Shown here piece after piece: positions 24,757-33,137 of a stretch of 64,000 bases of DNA. Origin of the DNA: Alphaproteobacteria bacterium (lineage in GTDB: Bacteria > Pseudomonadota > Alphaproteobacteria > Sphingomonadales > Sphingomonadaceae); assembly GCA_018823325.1 (NCBI GenBank), contig JAHJIJ010000030.1, forward strand, positions 186,001 through 250,000. Reading direction: 5' to 3'. The notes below the pieces were generated by a model. That model made no database searches. It was not told the origin of the DNA and saw nothing but the letters and a program-made list of their open reading frames with translations. Both the position numbers and the translations under genes were made by a program. How positions within the stretch are numbered: position 1 is the first letter of the stretch; the number at the start of each line of letters is the position of its first letter.

Positions 24757-27381
24757 ATGAGCGATTCCAATCGTATCGAACTTACCCGGCGCGGTCTGGT
24801 GGGCAGCGTGGCTGCGGCCGGACTGGTGATGACGGGATCGCCCCTGCTGGCTGCGGCCGGGCGCGACACCCCTTTCTCCCTCATCCGCGCCGGCATCCCC
24901 ACGGCAATCGTGATCGACGATACGGCCGATCTGGCCGTCCGCCATGTCGCGCGCGCTTTCGCTGGGGATCTCGGACGGGTTGGTGGCACCGCTGGCAAGG
25001 TCACAATCCATGGCACCGGCGCGATGGCCGGCGATGCTGTCATCATTGGCGTGCTAGGGCAGAGCGCACTGCTCGATCAGCTCGTGGCTGCGGGCAAGAT
25101 CGACATCTCCGACCTCGAAGGAGAATGGGAGGCCTTCCGCCATATCGTTGTCGAAGCGCCCTTCGCGGGCGTGTCGCGCGCGCTAGTCATCGCAGGGTCA
25201 GACAGGCGCGGCGCGGTTTTTGGCACCTATGATGTTTCCAAGCGCATCGGCGTCTCGCCCTGGCACTGGTTTGCAGATGTGCCGGCGCCGCGCCAGCGCG
25301 ACGTATCGATTGACGCGGTCCCTCGGCGAGATCAGCCGAAAGTGCGTTATCGCGGCTTCTTCATCAATGACGAGGCGCCTTGCATGAGCGAATGGGCGCA
25401 AAAGCGGTTCGGCGGCTTCAATGCGGCAATGTATGCCCATGTCTTCGAGCTGCTGCTGCGTATGAAGGGCAATTATCTCTGGCCGGCAATGTGGGCGCCG
25501 CGCGCCTTCGCCGCCGATGATCCGCAGAACATGATCCTGGCCGACGCCATGGGCGTAGTCATGGGCAATTCCCATCACGAGCCAATGCTCCGCGCGCAGG
25601 ACGAATGGCACCGGAACAAGGACAAGGGCGTCACAGGCGGCCGGTGGGATTATCAGAGTAATTCCCGGAATTTGCAGCGCTTCTGGCGCGGCGGCATCGA
25701 GCGAATGATGTCAAAGCCTGGCAAGGACGGGTACGAAGCCGTCGTCACGATCGGCATGCGCGGTGACGGCGACGAGGCAATGGTGGAGGGAACCGCGATC
25801 CCGCTGCTCGAGCAGATCGTCACGGATCAGCGCGCGATCATCGCGGAGGCGACCGGGCGACCGGCGCGCGAGACGCCGCAGGTCTGGGCGCTCTACAAGG
25901 AAGTGCAGGATTATTACGACCATGGCATGCGCGTGCCGGATGACGTGATCCTGCTGTTCGCTGACGATAATTGGGGGCAGATCCGTCGGCTGTCCGACCC
26001 GGCGGCCAAGCCCCGCACCGGCGGCTACGGCGTCTATTATCATTTCGATTATGTGGGCGTTCCCCGCAATTACAAATGGCTCAACACCAACCAGATCGAG
26101 AAGGTCTGGCAGCAGATGGACCTCGCCTATCGCCGCGACGCGCGCGCGATGTGGATTGTGAATGTCGGCGACATCAAGCCGATGGAATATCCGCTCAGCT
26201 TCTTTCTGGCGATGGCCTGGAATCCGGAGGCCATGACGCCCCAGGCGCTGGCAGACTATCCTGCAGCATGGGCCGCCGCCACGTTCGGCGCCGAACATGC
26301 CGAGGCTATCGGCGCGATGATGACCGACTACAGCCAATATGCCGCACGGCGAAAGCCGGAACTGATCGATCGGGACAGCTTCACGCTTGGCGAAGTCACC
26401 CCCGAGAGCCTTGATGGCGGCGAATTCGGCGCCATGGTTGCGGAATGGGACGCGCTCGAAGCGAAGGTGATGGAGACCCGCGATCGGCTGCGTCCAGACC
26501 AGCGCGATGCATATTTTCAAATGCTGGAGTTTCCGGTCGCGGCGATGGCGAACCTCTACCGGCTCTATTATGGCGCGGCATGGAATATGCGGCTGGCGAA
26601 CCAGAACGATGCACGCGCCAATTACTTCGCCGATCTGGTGGAAGCCAGCTACCGGCGCGATACCGAACTCACCGAGCGCTATCACAGTATAAACGGCGGC
26701 AAGTGGGACCGCATGATGGCGCAGGTCCACATCGGCTATGTCATCTGGCAGCAGCCGACACAGCAAAGCATGCCCAGCATCTCACGGGTTAATGACGGCG
26801 TCTCATCCGGCAAGCCAGTCTTTGTGACGCGACCGACCAGCGCGCATCCCGGCATTATCGCCATGGAGGCAGGGTCCTTCACCCGCGCGCGCAACGCAAA
26901 AGGCCTGCGCTGGACGACGATCCCGCGCCTCGGGCGCACGGCAGGCGCCGTGGTGGCCTTGCCGCAGGGGCAGCCCGCCACATCGCCGCGGGATGGCGTA
27001 GCGCTCGACTACGACGTGGACGTCACGCACGGCGGGCCGGGGATGTTGACACTGTATCTGGCTCCCACGCTCGACACGATCGGACAGGCCGGCGTCGCCA
27101 TTGGGGTATCTCTGGACGATGGCCCCGTAACGACCCTGCGCGCGGCACTCGAAGCCACCGGCGGCGCGCAGGACACGCCAGGCAAACAGCGCTGGGCGAG
27201 CGCAGTCTGCGACAATGTGGTGCGGCTGACCGCAGACCTTGGAACCGTAACTCCGGGGAAGCACAGGATCAGCATCTGGAGGCTCGACGATAACGTCGTG
27301 CTGCAGAAGCTCGTCCTGAGCACCGTGCCACTGCCCGACAGCTATCTCGGCCCTTCGACCGCCCTCCCGAAAAACATATGA
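24757..27381 (+). CDS. Glycoside hydrolase family 115 (xylan alpha-1,2-glucuronidase-like)
   Basis: The protein has 874 residues. GH115 enzymes remove (4-O-methyl-)glucuronic acid side chains from polymeric xylan. Family blocks seen: VSPWHWFADVPAPRQ, FFINDEAPCMSEWAQKRFGG, LLLRMKGNYLWPAMWAP, DAMGVVMGNSHHEPMLRAQ, IGMRGDGDEAM and DDNWGQIRRL. The N-terminus has a Tat-like twin-Arg signal (TRRGLVGSVAAAGLV, Arg11-Arg12), so export in folded form is likely. Start at 24757; the ribosome site GGAGA is 12 bases away. The nearby palindrome suggests sugar-responsive control. It stands alone; no other xylan genes are next to it. Confidence 0.9.
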   Translation: MSDSNRIELTRRGLVGSVAAAGLVMTGSPLLAAAGRDTPFSLIRAGIPTAIVIDDTADLAVRHVARAFAGDLGRVGGTAGKVTIHGTGAMAGDAVIIGVLGQSALLDQLVAAGKIDISDLEGEWEAFRHIVVEAPFAGVSRALVIAGSDRRGAVFGTYDVSKRIGVSPWHWFADVPAPRQRDVSIDAVPRRDQPKVRYRGFFINDEAPCMSEWAQKRFGGFNAAMYAHVFELLLRMKGNYLWPAMWAPRAFAADDPQNMILADAMGVVMGNSHHEPMLRAQDEWHRNKDKGVTGGRWDYQSNSRNLQRFWRGGIERMMSKPGKDGYEAVVTIGMRGDGDEAMVEGTAIPLLEQIVTDQRAIIAEATGRPARETPQVWALYKEVQDYYDHGMRVPDDVILLFADDNWGQIRRLSDPAAKPRTGGYGVYYHFDYVGVPRNYKWLNTNQIEKVWQQMDLAYRRDARAMWIVNVGDIKPMEYPLSFFLAMAWNPEAMTPQALADYPAAWAAATFGAEHAEAIGAMMTDYSQYAARRKPELIDRDSFTLGEVTPESLDGGEFGAMVAEWDALEAKVMETRDRLRPDQRDAYFQMLEFPVAAMANLYRLYYGAAWNMRLANQNDARANYFADLVEASYRRDTELTERYHSINGGKWDRMMAQVHIGYVIWQQPTQQSMPSISRVNDGVSSGKPVFVTRPTSAHPGIIAMEAGSFTRARNAKGLRWTTIPRLGRTAGAVVALPQGQPATSPRDGVALDYDVDVTHGGPGMLTLYLAPTLDTIGQAGVAIGVSLDDGPVTTLRAALEATGGAQDTPGKQRWASAVCDNVVRLTADLGTVTPGKHRISIWRLDDNVVLQKLVLSTVPLPDSYLGPSTALPKNI

Positions 27382-27382
27382 A

Positions 27383-27405
27383 AAGGGCCGGGAAATCCGG
27401 CCCTT
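27383..27405. terminator. Terminator between convergent GH115 and PEP-CTERM genes
   Basis: AAGGGCCGG-GAAAT-CCGGCCCTT is a perfect 9-bp stem starting two bases after the GH115 stop, followed by CTTC. It could serve both strands. Confidence 0.8.
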
Positions 27406-27434
27406 CTTCAGCAATCGATGCTCTGCGCCGTGTG

Positions 27435-27977
27435 TCAGCCGAAGCTGACGGACACCTTGCGGCGGCGCAGGGCGAATCCCACCAGAACGAGGCCGCCGAG
27501 CATCATGGCCCAGGTTGCCGGCTCGGGGATCGGGTTGGAAGCCGGCGGCGGCGTGTATACGGCTTCGCTTACCTGCACATAGCCGCCGAACCAGTCACCC
27601 CAGCAATCCTTGCAGGTATAATCCGCCTTGAACTGCAGCGAGACTGACCCCGCCTTCGCAAAACCGGAGCCGATGTACGTGTTCTGCCCGGTCAGCACGA
27701 GATCGCTGGCAATGCTCACGCCGTTCAGCAGAATGTCCGTGAACTCGAATTTGGGCGATCCGCCCATGAACAGATCAACCTTGCTGTAGGTCGGCAGCTC
27801 AAAAGTGATGGTCTGATCCAAGGTCGAGAATTGGGAAGCGCCGACTCCCCAATAATCGATGCCCGCCCATTGACCGGCCGGATTGTCGATCCCGTCCGTA
27901 ATGAAGGATGCAGCCGATGCGGGGACAGAAACCAATGACAATGCTAGCGCCGCAGCACCGAGTCTCAAGTCGATCAT
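27435..27977 (-). CDS. PEPxxWA-CTERM sorting-domain protein
   Basis: A 180-residue secreted protein. A signal peptide (MIDLRLGAAALALSLVSVPASA) leads to a beta-rich body with one Cys pair (CKDCWGDWFGG). The C-terminus is a sorting signal: PEPATWAMM (PEPxxWA), a membrane helix (LGGLVLVGFAL) and RRRK. Such proteins are handled by exosortase-type enzymes and released to the envelope or matrix. GAGAG precedes the start. Function of the body is unknown. Confidence 0.9.
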   Translation of the reverse strand: MIDLRLGAAALALSLVSVPASAASFITDGIDNPAGQWAGIDYWGVGASQFSTLDQTITFELPTYSKVDLFMGGSPKFEFTDILLNGVSIASDLVLTGQNTYIGSGFAKAGSVSLQFKADYTCKDCWGDWFGGYVQVSEAVYTPPPASNPIPEPATWAMMLGGLVLVGFALRRRKVSVSFG

Positions 27978-28148
27978 GAATATTCTCTCGATTGATATGT
28001 CGGGCTGCTTCTTCCCGCGCTTCGCGAATGAGCTTTTGCATCAGCGTTGCCGCGCGATACTGAAGCAGACCGTCATCGATCAACTTGCTAAACCATCAAT
28101 CCCTTAAGGATCTGATAAGAAAGCCCGCACATCAGAACGCCCCTTCGA

Positions 28149-28168
28149 GACAATTTGTGACAATTTGT
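28149..28168. promoter_or_regulatory. Tandem 10-bp repeat ahead of the efflux operon
   Basis: GACAATTTGT occurs twice head to tail, 38 bp before the NodT-like start; the junction makes TTGT-G-ACAA, a small palindrome. This 229-bp gap (27978-28206) also holds promoters for the divergent PEP-CTERM gene. It is a candidate repressor site. Confidence 0.4.
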
Positions 28169-28206
28169 GGCTGGACGAACAAAGTTCCCACACCCATTCA
28201 ACGTGT

Positions 28207-29649
28207 ATGAACCGCGCATTCCTGTTGCTGACGGGCGTTGTCCTGCTGCCTTCCTGCACCATGGCTCCAGCTTATGAGCCGAAAAGTGCCTCCGATCTGG
28301 GGGTGCCCGATCAATGGTCCGTGCCCGCAGCGCCGGAGCGCGCAGACCTCACCCGCTGGTGGCAGAGCTTCGATGATCCGGTGCTCGGCCAGCTTGTTGA
28401 GCAGGCTGCGCAATCCAACCTCGATCTCGCCCAGGCATTGGCAAGACTGCGCCAGGCGCGTGAAGCGCTGGTGATCAGCCGCGCGGGCCTGCTGCCCTCG
28501 GCCAATGCCTCGGCGGGCTACAATCGAACCGAGCCTATTCGTGGCGGCGAGACAACACAGACGCTGCCGGACGGATCGATCGTGACCATCGGCAGCAGCG
28601 GGCGCGACAGCGTCTCGCTCGGCCTGGATGCAAGCTACCAGCTCGACCTTTTCGGCGGCGTGCGCAGTTCGGTCGACGCCAGCCGGGCGCAATATGAAGG
28701 CGCGGGGTTCGATTACGCCACGGTGCTGCTCTCCGTGCAAAGCGAAGTGGCGCGCAACTATGTACTGGCGCGGGCCTATCAGGCGCAGATCGAGAATGCG
28801 CAGGCGAACCTCGCGATTCAGGACGACAATCTGGAAATTGCCGGATTCCGCGTGCAGGCGGGGCTGGTTTCCTCTCTCGATGCCGAGCAGGCGCGCGCAA
28901 GCCGGGCGCAGACTGCCGCCAGCCTGCCGCAAATCGAACAGCAGTATAACGCTGCGGTCTCCCGCATCGGCGTGCTGACCGGACAGGCACCGGGCGCGCT
29001 CAAGGACATGCTCGCCACGCCGAAGCCGATCCCGCAGGGGCCGGAAGACATCGCCGCTGGCATTCCCGCCGATGTGCTGCGCCAGCGACCGGACGTGCGA
29101 TCTGCCGAGCGCAATCTGGCTGCCGCGACCGCCCAGATCGGTGTGTCGCGTGCCGAACTCTTTCCGGCACTGAGTATCGGCGGCAGCCTGAGCGCCAGCG
29201 CCGCGAGTATCGGCAATGTGCTGGACACGATTACCGGCAGCCTGTTCGCCCGGCTGAGCCAGCTCATCTTTGACGGTGGCCGTACCAGCGCGCAGATTCG
29301 CTCCGCGCAGGCCGGGGCGGAGGGCGCCTTTGCGGGCTATCGCCTGACCGTTCTCAATGCGCTGGAGGATGTCGAAAACGCGCTGGTGGCACTGCGCACA
29401 GCGGGCGAGCGGGAGCGGCAATTTGCCATCGCGCTCGATGCCGCCAGCACATCCGCCCTGCTCGCGCGCGATCAGTACCGGACCGGCCTGACTGATTTCA
29501 CGACACTCAACGCGCAGGAAGCATCGCTGATCTCCGCGCGCAACGGGCTGGTTCAGGCTCGGGCGGACAAGGCGAACGCGCTGATTGCCCTTTATACTGC
29601 GCTTGGTGGCGGCTGGGACTCGACCCTCACCCCGACCGCGCCTCAATGA
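28207..29649 (+). CDS. NodT-family RND/ABC efflux outer-membrane factor lipoprotein
   Basis: The protein has 480 residues. A lipoprotein signal ends in LLPSC (Cys25), then MAPAYEP. The two OEP repeats of TolC-like channels follow (LDASYQLDLFGGVR, NRLGVLTGQAPG-like, LLPQRPDVRSAERNLAAA). It forms the outer-membrane tube of a tripartite pump. It is the first gene of a four-gene operon with an adaptor, an ABC ATPase and a permease; the stop overlaps the adaptor ATG in ATGA. The ribosome site is weak. Confidence 0.9.
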   Translation: MNRAFLLLTGVVLLPSCTMAPAYEPKSASDLGVPDQWSVPAAPERADLTRWWQSFDDPVLGQLVEQAAQSNLDLAQALARLRQAREALVISRAGLLPSANASAGYNRTEPIRGGETTQTLPDGSIVTIGSSGRDSVSLGLDASYQLDLFGGVRSSVDASRAQYEGAGFDYATVLLSVQSEVARNYVLARAYQAQIENAQANLAIQDDNLEIAGFRVQAGLVSSLDAEQARASRAQTAASLPQIEQQYNAAVSRIGVLTGQAPGALKDMLATPKPIPQGPEDIAAGIPADVLRQRPDVRSAERNLAAATAQIGVSRAELFPALSIGGSLSASAASIGNVLDTITGSLFARLSQLIFDGGRTSAQIRSAQAGAEGAFAGYRLTVLNALEDVENALVALRTAGERERQFAIALDAASTSALLARDQYRTGLTDFTTLNAQEASLISARNGLVQARADKANALIALYTALGGGWDSTLTPTAPQ

Positions 29650-29663
29650 CCGGAAGAACACGC

Positions 29664-30995
29664 ATGGCAGACGAGCAACTCGATGATTTTCTTGGCGTGA
29701 AGCCTCAGCCGGCGTGGCGACGTCATGCCAAGTGGATCGCCATCGGTATTGGCGTCCTGCTGCTCATCCTGCTCATCTGGCGCTTCTTCGGCAGTTCAGA
29801 AGCGCCCAACTATGTGACGGCGCCCGTGGAGCGCGGTCGTCTTGTCACCACTGTCTCGGCCACCGGCAAGCTGGCGCCGACCAATCAGGTGACGGTTGGC
29901 TCGCAGCTTTCCGGCCTTGTCGTGCGCGTGCTCGTGGACGTGAACGACCGCGTGACCGTGAACCAGCCGCTTGCGGAGATCGACCCCGAGCAGATCGAGG
30001 ACCAGATCCGGCAGGGCCGCGCTCAGCTGGCCGCCAACGAGGCGCAGGTGGCGCAGGCTAAGGCGACGCTGGCGGAATCGCAGGCGCAGCTTGCCCGGCT
30101 GGAGGAAGTCGCCCGCCTCTCCGGTGGCCGCGTCCCCTCCAAGACCGAGCTCCAGACGGGCCGCGCCAATGTGCAGCGTGCTCAGGCGGCGCTGCGCGTG
30201 GCCGAGGCCAATGTCGTCGCCAGCCAGGCCGCCCTGTCCCAGAACCAGACACAGCGTGCCCGCGCGATCATCCGCTCGCCCGTCGCCGGCGTGGTGCTCG
30301 CCCGCCAGGTGGACCCCGGCCAGACCGTCGCCGCCTCGTTCAACACGCCGACCCTGTTCGTCATTGCCGAGGATCTCTCGAAGATGAAGCTCGAAGTCGC
30401 GATCGACGAGGCAGACGTCGGCACGGTCAAGGAAGGCCAGAAAGCAACCTTCATCGTGGATGCATTCCCGGAGCGCACTTTTCCGGCGGTCATCACGCGG
30501 GTGGACATCGGCTCGAACCTCTCAGCGTCGGACTCAAGCGCCTCTTCAGCCTCCAGCACGGCGACGAGCGCGGGGCAGGTCGTCTCCTACGCGGCCGATC
30601 TCACAGTCGCCAACGACGAATTGAGCCTGCGTCCCGGCATGACGGCGACGGCGGATATCATCACCTCCGACAAGCAGAATGTGCTGCTGGTGCCCAACGC
30701 CGCGCTGCGCTTCTCTCCGCAAGCCCAGGGTGGCGGTCAGGCCAGCCAGTCCGGCATCACGGGCGCGCTTTCCATGGGGCCGCGTCGACGGGGCGGCACC
30801 GAGCGCGCCGTGACGATGGGGCGTGGAGCCCAGCAACGGGTTTATGTTCTCGGCGAGGATGGCACACCTCAGCCGATCCAGATCACCACCGGCGATACCG
30901 ATGGCTTCCAGACCGAAGTGCTCTCAGGCGATCTCAAGGCAGGCATGAAGGTCATCACCAGCCAGCTCAGTGGAGCCGCCAGCAGTGGCCGATAA
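29664..30995 (+). CDS. MacA-like periplasmic adaptor (HlyD/RND-MFP family)
   Basis: The protein has 443 residues from ATG 29664, which has GGAAG seven bases before; an ATG at 29646 that overlaps the NodT stop would add six residues. A cytoplasmic tail, one membrane helix (WIAIGIGVLLLILLIWRFF), a lipoyl half (VSATGKLAPTNQVTVGSQLSG), a coiled-coil hairpin and a beta-barrel (IDEADVGTVKEGQKATFIVD) are the MFP layout. It bridges the MacB-type ABC transporter and the outer-membrane factor. A Ser/Ala-rich insert near 295 (SASDSSASSASSTATSAG) is likely a loop. Confidence 0.9.
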   Translation: MADEQLDDFLGVKPQPAWRRHAKWIAIGIGVLLLILLIWRFFGSSEAPNYVTAPVERGRLVTTVSATGKLAPTNQVTVGSQLSGLVVRVLVDVNDRVTVNQPLAEIDPEQIEDQIRQGRAQLAANEAQVAQAKATLAESQAQLARLEEVARLSGGRVPSKTELQTGRANVQRAQAALRVAEANVVASQAALSQNQTQRARAIIRSPVAGVVLARQVDPGQTVAASFNTPTLFVIAEDLSKMKLEVAIDEADVGTVKEGQKATFIVDAFPERTFPAVITRVDIGSNLSASDSSASSASSTATSAGQVVSYAADLTVANDELSLRPGMTATADIITSDKQNVLLVPNAALRFSPQAQGGGQASQSGITGALSMGPRRRGGTERAVTMGRGAQQRVYVLGEDGTPQPIQITTGDTDGFQTEVLSGDLKAGMKVITSQLSGAASSGR

Positions 30996-31698
30996 CGCCT
31001 TCATTTCCTTGCGCGGAATCACCAAGGTCTATGGCGAAGGCGCGACCGCGTTCAAGGCGCTCAAGGGTGTCGACCTGGACGTGGCGCAAGGCGATTTCGT
31101 CGCGGTCATGGGGCCTTCGGGCTCCGGCAAATCGACTGCCATGAATATTCTCGGATGCCTCGATGTTCCGACCTCCGGCACGTTCGTCTTCAAGGGCGTG
31201 CATGTCGAGACGCTGGATCGCGACCAGCGCGCCCTGCTGCGACGCAAGTATCTCGGATTCGTCTTTCAGGGCTTCAACCTTCTGGCCCGCACCACGGCGC
31301 TCGAAAATGTCGAGCTGCCCCTGCTCTACCGCGGTGATGCCAAGGAGGTCCGGCGGGAAGCGGCCATGAACGCGCTCGACAAGGTCGGCCTCAAGCAATG
31401 GTGGGACCACACGCCCGCCGAGCTTTCCGGCGGCCAGCAACAACGCGTGGCGATTGCCCGCGCGATCGTGACCAATCCTGACGTGCTACTCGCCGACGAA
31501 CCGACCGGCAATCTCGACAGCGAGCGCTCGGTGGAGATCATGGAATTGCTGAGCGGGCTGAACCGGGACGCCGGCATCACCGTGTTGATGGTCACCCACG
31601 AGCCGGACATGGCCGAGTTCGCGCGCACCATCGTGCATTTCAAGGACGGCCTCGTCGACCGTGTCGAGCAGGGCGTCGGCAGGCAGGTTACGCACTGA
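30985..31698 (+). CDS. MacB-type ABC transporter ATP-binding protein
   Basis: The protein has 237 residues. Walker A GPSGSGKST (43-51), the LSGGQQQRVAIARA signature and LLADEPTGNLDS are all present. It belongs to the LolD/MacB subfamily. The start GTG at 30985 has TGGAG nine bases before and overlaps the adaptor gene by 11 bp; GTG 30970 is a longer alternative. The ATPase and permease are separate chains here, unlike E. coli MacB, which is a fusion. Confidence 0.93.
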   Translation: MADNAFISLRGITKVYGEGATAFKALKGVDLDVAQGDFVAVMGPSGSGKSTAMNILGCLDVPTSGTFVFKGVHVETLDRDQRALLRRKYLGFVFQGFNLLARTTALENVELPLLYRGDAKEVRREAAMNALDKVGLKQWWDHTPAELSGGQQQRVAIARAIVTNPDVLLADEPTGNLDSERSVEIMELLSGLNRDAGITVLMVTHEPDMAEFARTIVHFKDGLVDRVEQGVGRQVTH

Positions 31699-32906
31699 TG
31701 CTGGGCACGACCTTCCTCCTCGCGCTGCGCTCCATCCTGCGGCACAAGCTGCGTTCCTTCCTCACCACGCTGGGCATCATCATCGGCGTTGCGGCAGTGG
31801 TGACGATGGTGACGCTGGGCAAGGCCACAACAGCGGCCGTGCAGGAGCAGATCGCCGCACTCGGCACGAACATCCTGCAGGTGCGACCGGGCCAGGGCTT
31901 TGGTCGCGGCGGCGGCGGGCCGCGCCCGCCCGACTTCGAGCCCTCGGACGTCACTGCCATTGAACAACAGGTCGCTGGCGTCACAGCTGTCGCCCCGCAG
32001 GCGCAATCGAGCGCGACGGCGATTTATGAAGGCGCCAACTGGTCGACCACGATCAACGGCACCACCATGGATTATTTCAAGGTGCAACCCTGGCCGCTCA
32101 GCAGTGGGCGCGAATTCACGCCGGCAGAGGAAGGCGCCGGCAAGTCCGTGTGCATCATCGGCTCAACCGTGCAGCGCAACCTCTTCCGGGGCGAAGATCC
32201 AATCGGCAAGCGCTTCCGCATCGGGGAAGTCAGCTGCGACGTCGTCGGCACCCTGTCAACGCGCGGGCAGGCGGGCTTCGGCGGCGATCAGGACGACGTC
32301 GTCATCATGCCGATCAAGACCGTCCAGCGGCGCTTCACCGGTTCGACGGACATCCGTCTGCTGATGGTGGGCGTCGACCAGGCCTATTCCACGACGCAGG
32401 TGCAAGCCTCACTCACCGACCTTCTGCGCGACCGGCGGCAGATCACCGGTGGCAAGGAAGACAATTTCAACATCTTCGACACGCGCCAGATCTCTGACAC
32501 GCTGACCGGCACGACAACGCTGCTGACCCAAATCGTCGCGGCGGTCGCCGGGATTAGCCTCGTGGTCGGCGGCATCGGCATCATGAACATCATGCTCGTT
32601 TCAGTGACCGAGCGAACGCGCGAGATCGGCATTCGCCTCGCCATCGGCGCGGTGCAGCGCGAAGTGCTGATGCAGTTCCTTGTCGAGGCGGTGGTGCTCT
32701 CCTGCCTTGGCGGAGTGATCGGTTTGCTGCTTGCGCAGATCGCCATAGCGCTCGCGACACCGCTAATGCAGGTGCCATGGACTTTCGACCTGCAGATCAA
32801 CATCTTTGCCTTCTGCATCTCAGCGCTGATCGGGGTGGTGTTTGGCTATTTCCCCGCACGGCGTGCGGCGGGGCTGAACCCCATCGATGCCCTGCGGCAT
32901 GAGTGA
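31698..32906 (+). CDS. MacB-type ABC transporter permease (FtsX-like)
   Basis: The protein has 402 residues. It has the MacB layout: one N-terminal helix (FLTTLGIIIGVAAVVTMVTL), a large periplasmic MacB_PCD domain and three C-terminal helices (LVVGGIGIMNIMLVSVTERT, LGGVIGLLLAQIAIALATP, FCISALIGVVFGYFPARRAA). ATG overlaps the ATPase stop by 1 bp. Together with the adaptor and NodT it forms a tripartite exporter for an unknown compound. Confidence 0.92.
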   Translation: MLGTTFLLALRSILRHKLRSFLTTLGIIIGVAAVVTMVTLGKATTAAVQEQIAALGTNILQVRPGQGFGRGGGGPRPPDFEPSDVTAIEQQVAGVTAVAPQAQSSATAIYEGANWSTTINGTTMDYFKVQPWPLSSGREFTPAEEGAGKSVCIIGSTVQRNLFRGEDPIGKRFRIGEVSCDVVGTLSTRGQAGFGGDQDDVVIMPIKTVQRRFTGSTDIRLLMVGVDQAYSTTQVQASLTDLLRDRRQITGGKEDNFNIFDTRQISDTLTGTTTLLTQIVAAVAGISLVVGGIGIMNIMLVSVTERTREIGIRLAIGAVQREVLMQFLVEAVVLSCLGGVIGLLLAQIAIALATPLMQVPWTFDLQINIFAFCISALIGVVFGYFPARRAAGLNPIDALRHE

Positions 32907-32970
32907 GAGATTGCGATCTAAGTCGGCGCCCTCGATATTGTGCGAGCGGGCTGGACGTGTTTCCAAAACC

Positions 32971-33095
32971 CGTTCGCCCTGAGCCTGTCGAAGCCCTGTC
33001 CTTCTGCTTTGAGGCCCAAGAAAGAAGGACGGCCCCCTTCGACTGTCTGCAAGGCAGGCGCTCAGGACAGGCTTCGACAAGCTCAGGGCGAACGG
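32971..33095. repeat. Inverted pair of REP-like elements
   Basis: CGTTCGCCCTGAGCCTGTCG plus AAGCC (32971-32995) and its near-exact reverse complement at 33070-33094 (24 of 25 match) are separated by 74 bp. Both share the TTCGACAxGxTCAG core with copies at 6155 and 59631. The paired layout resembles a BIME between two convergent operons. Confidence 0.85.
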
Positions 33096-33137
33096 AAAAT
33101 CAGGCAGACGGAACACGACCGCCCTCCATCCCAGCCT

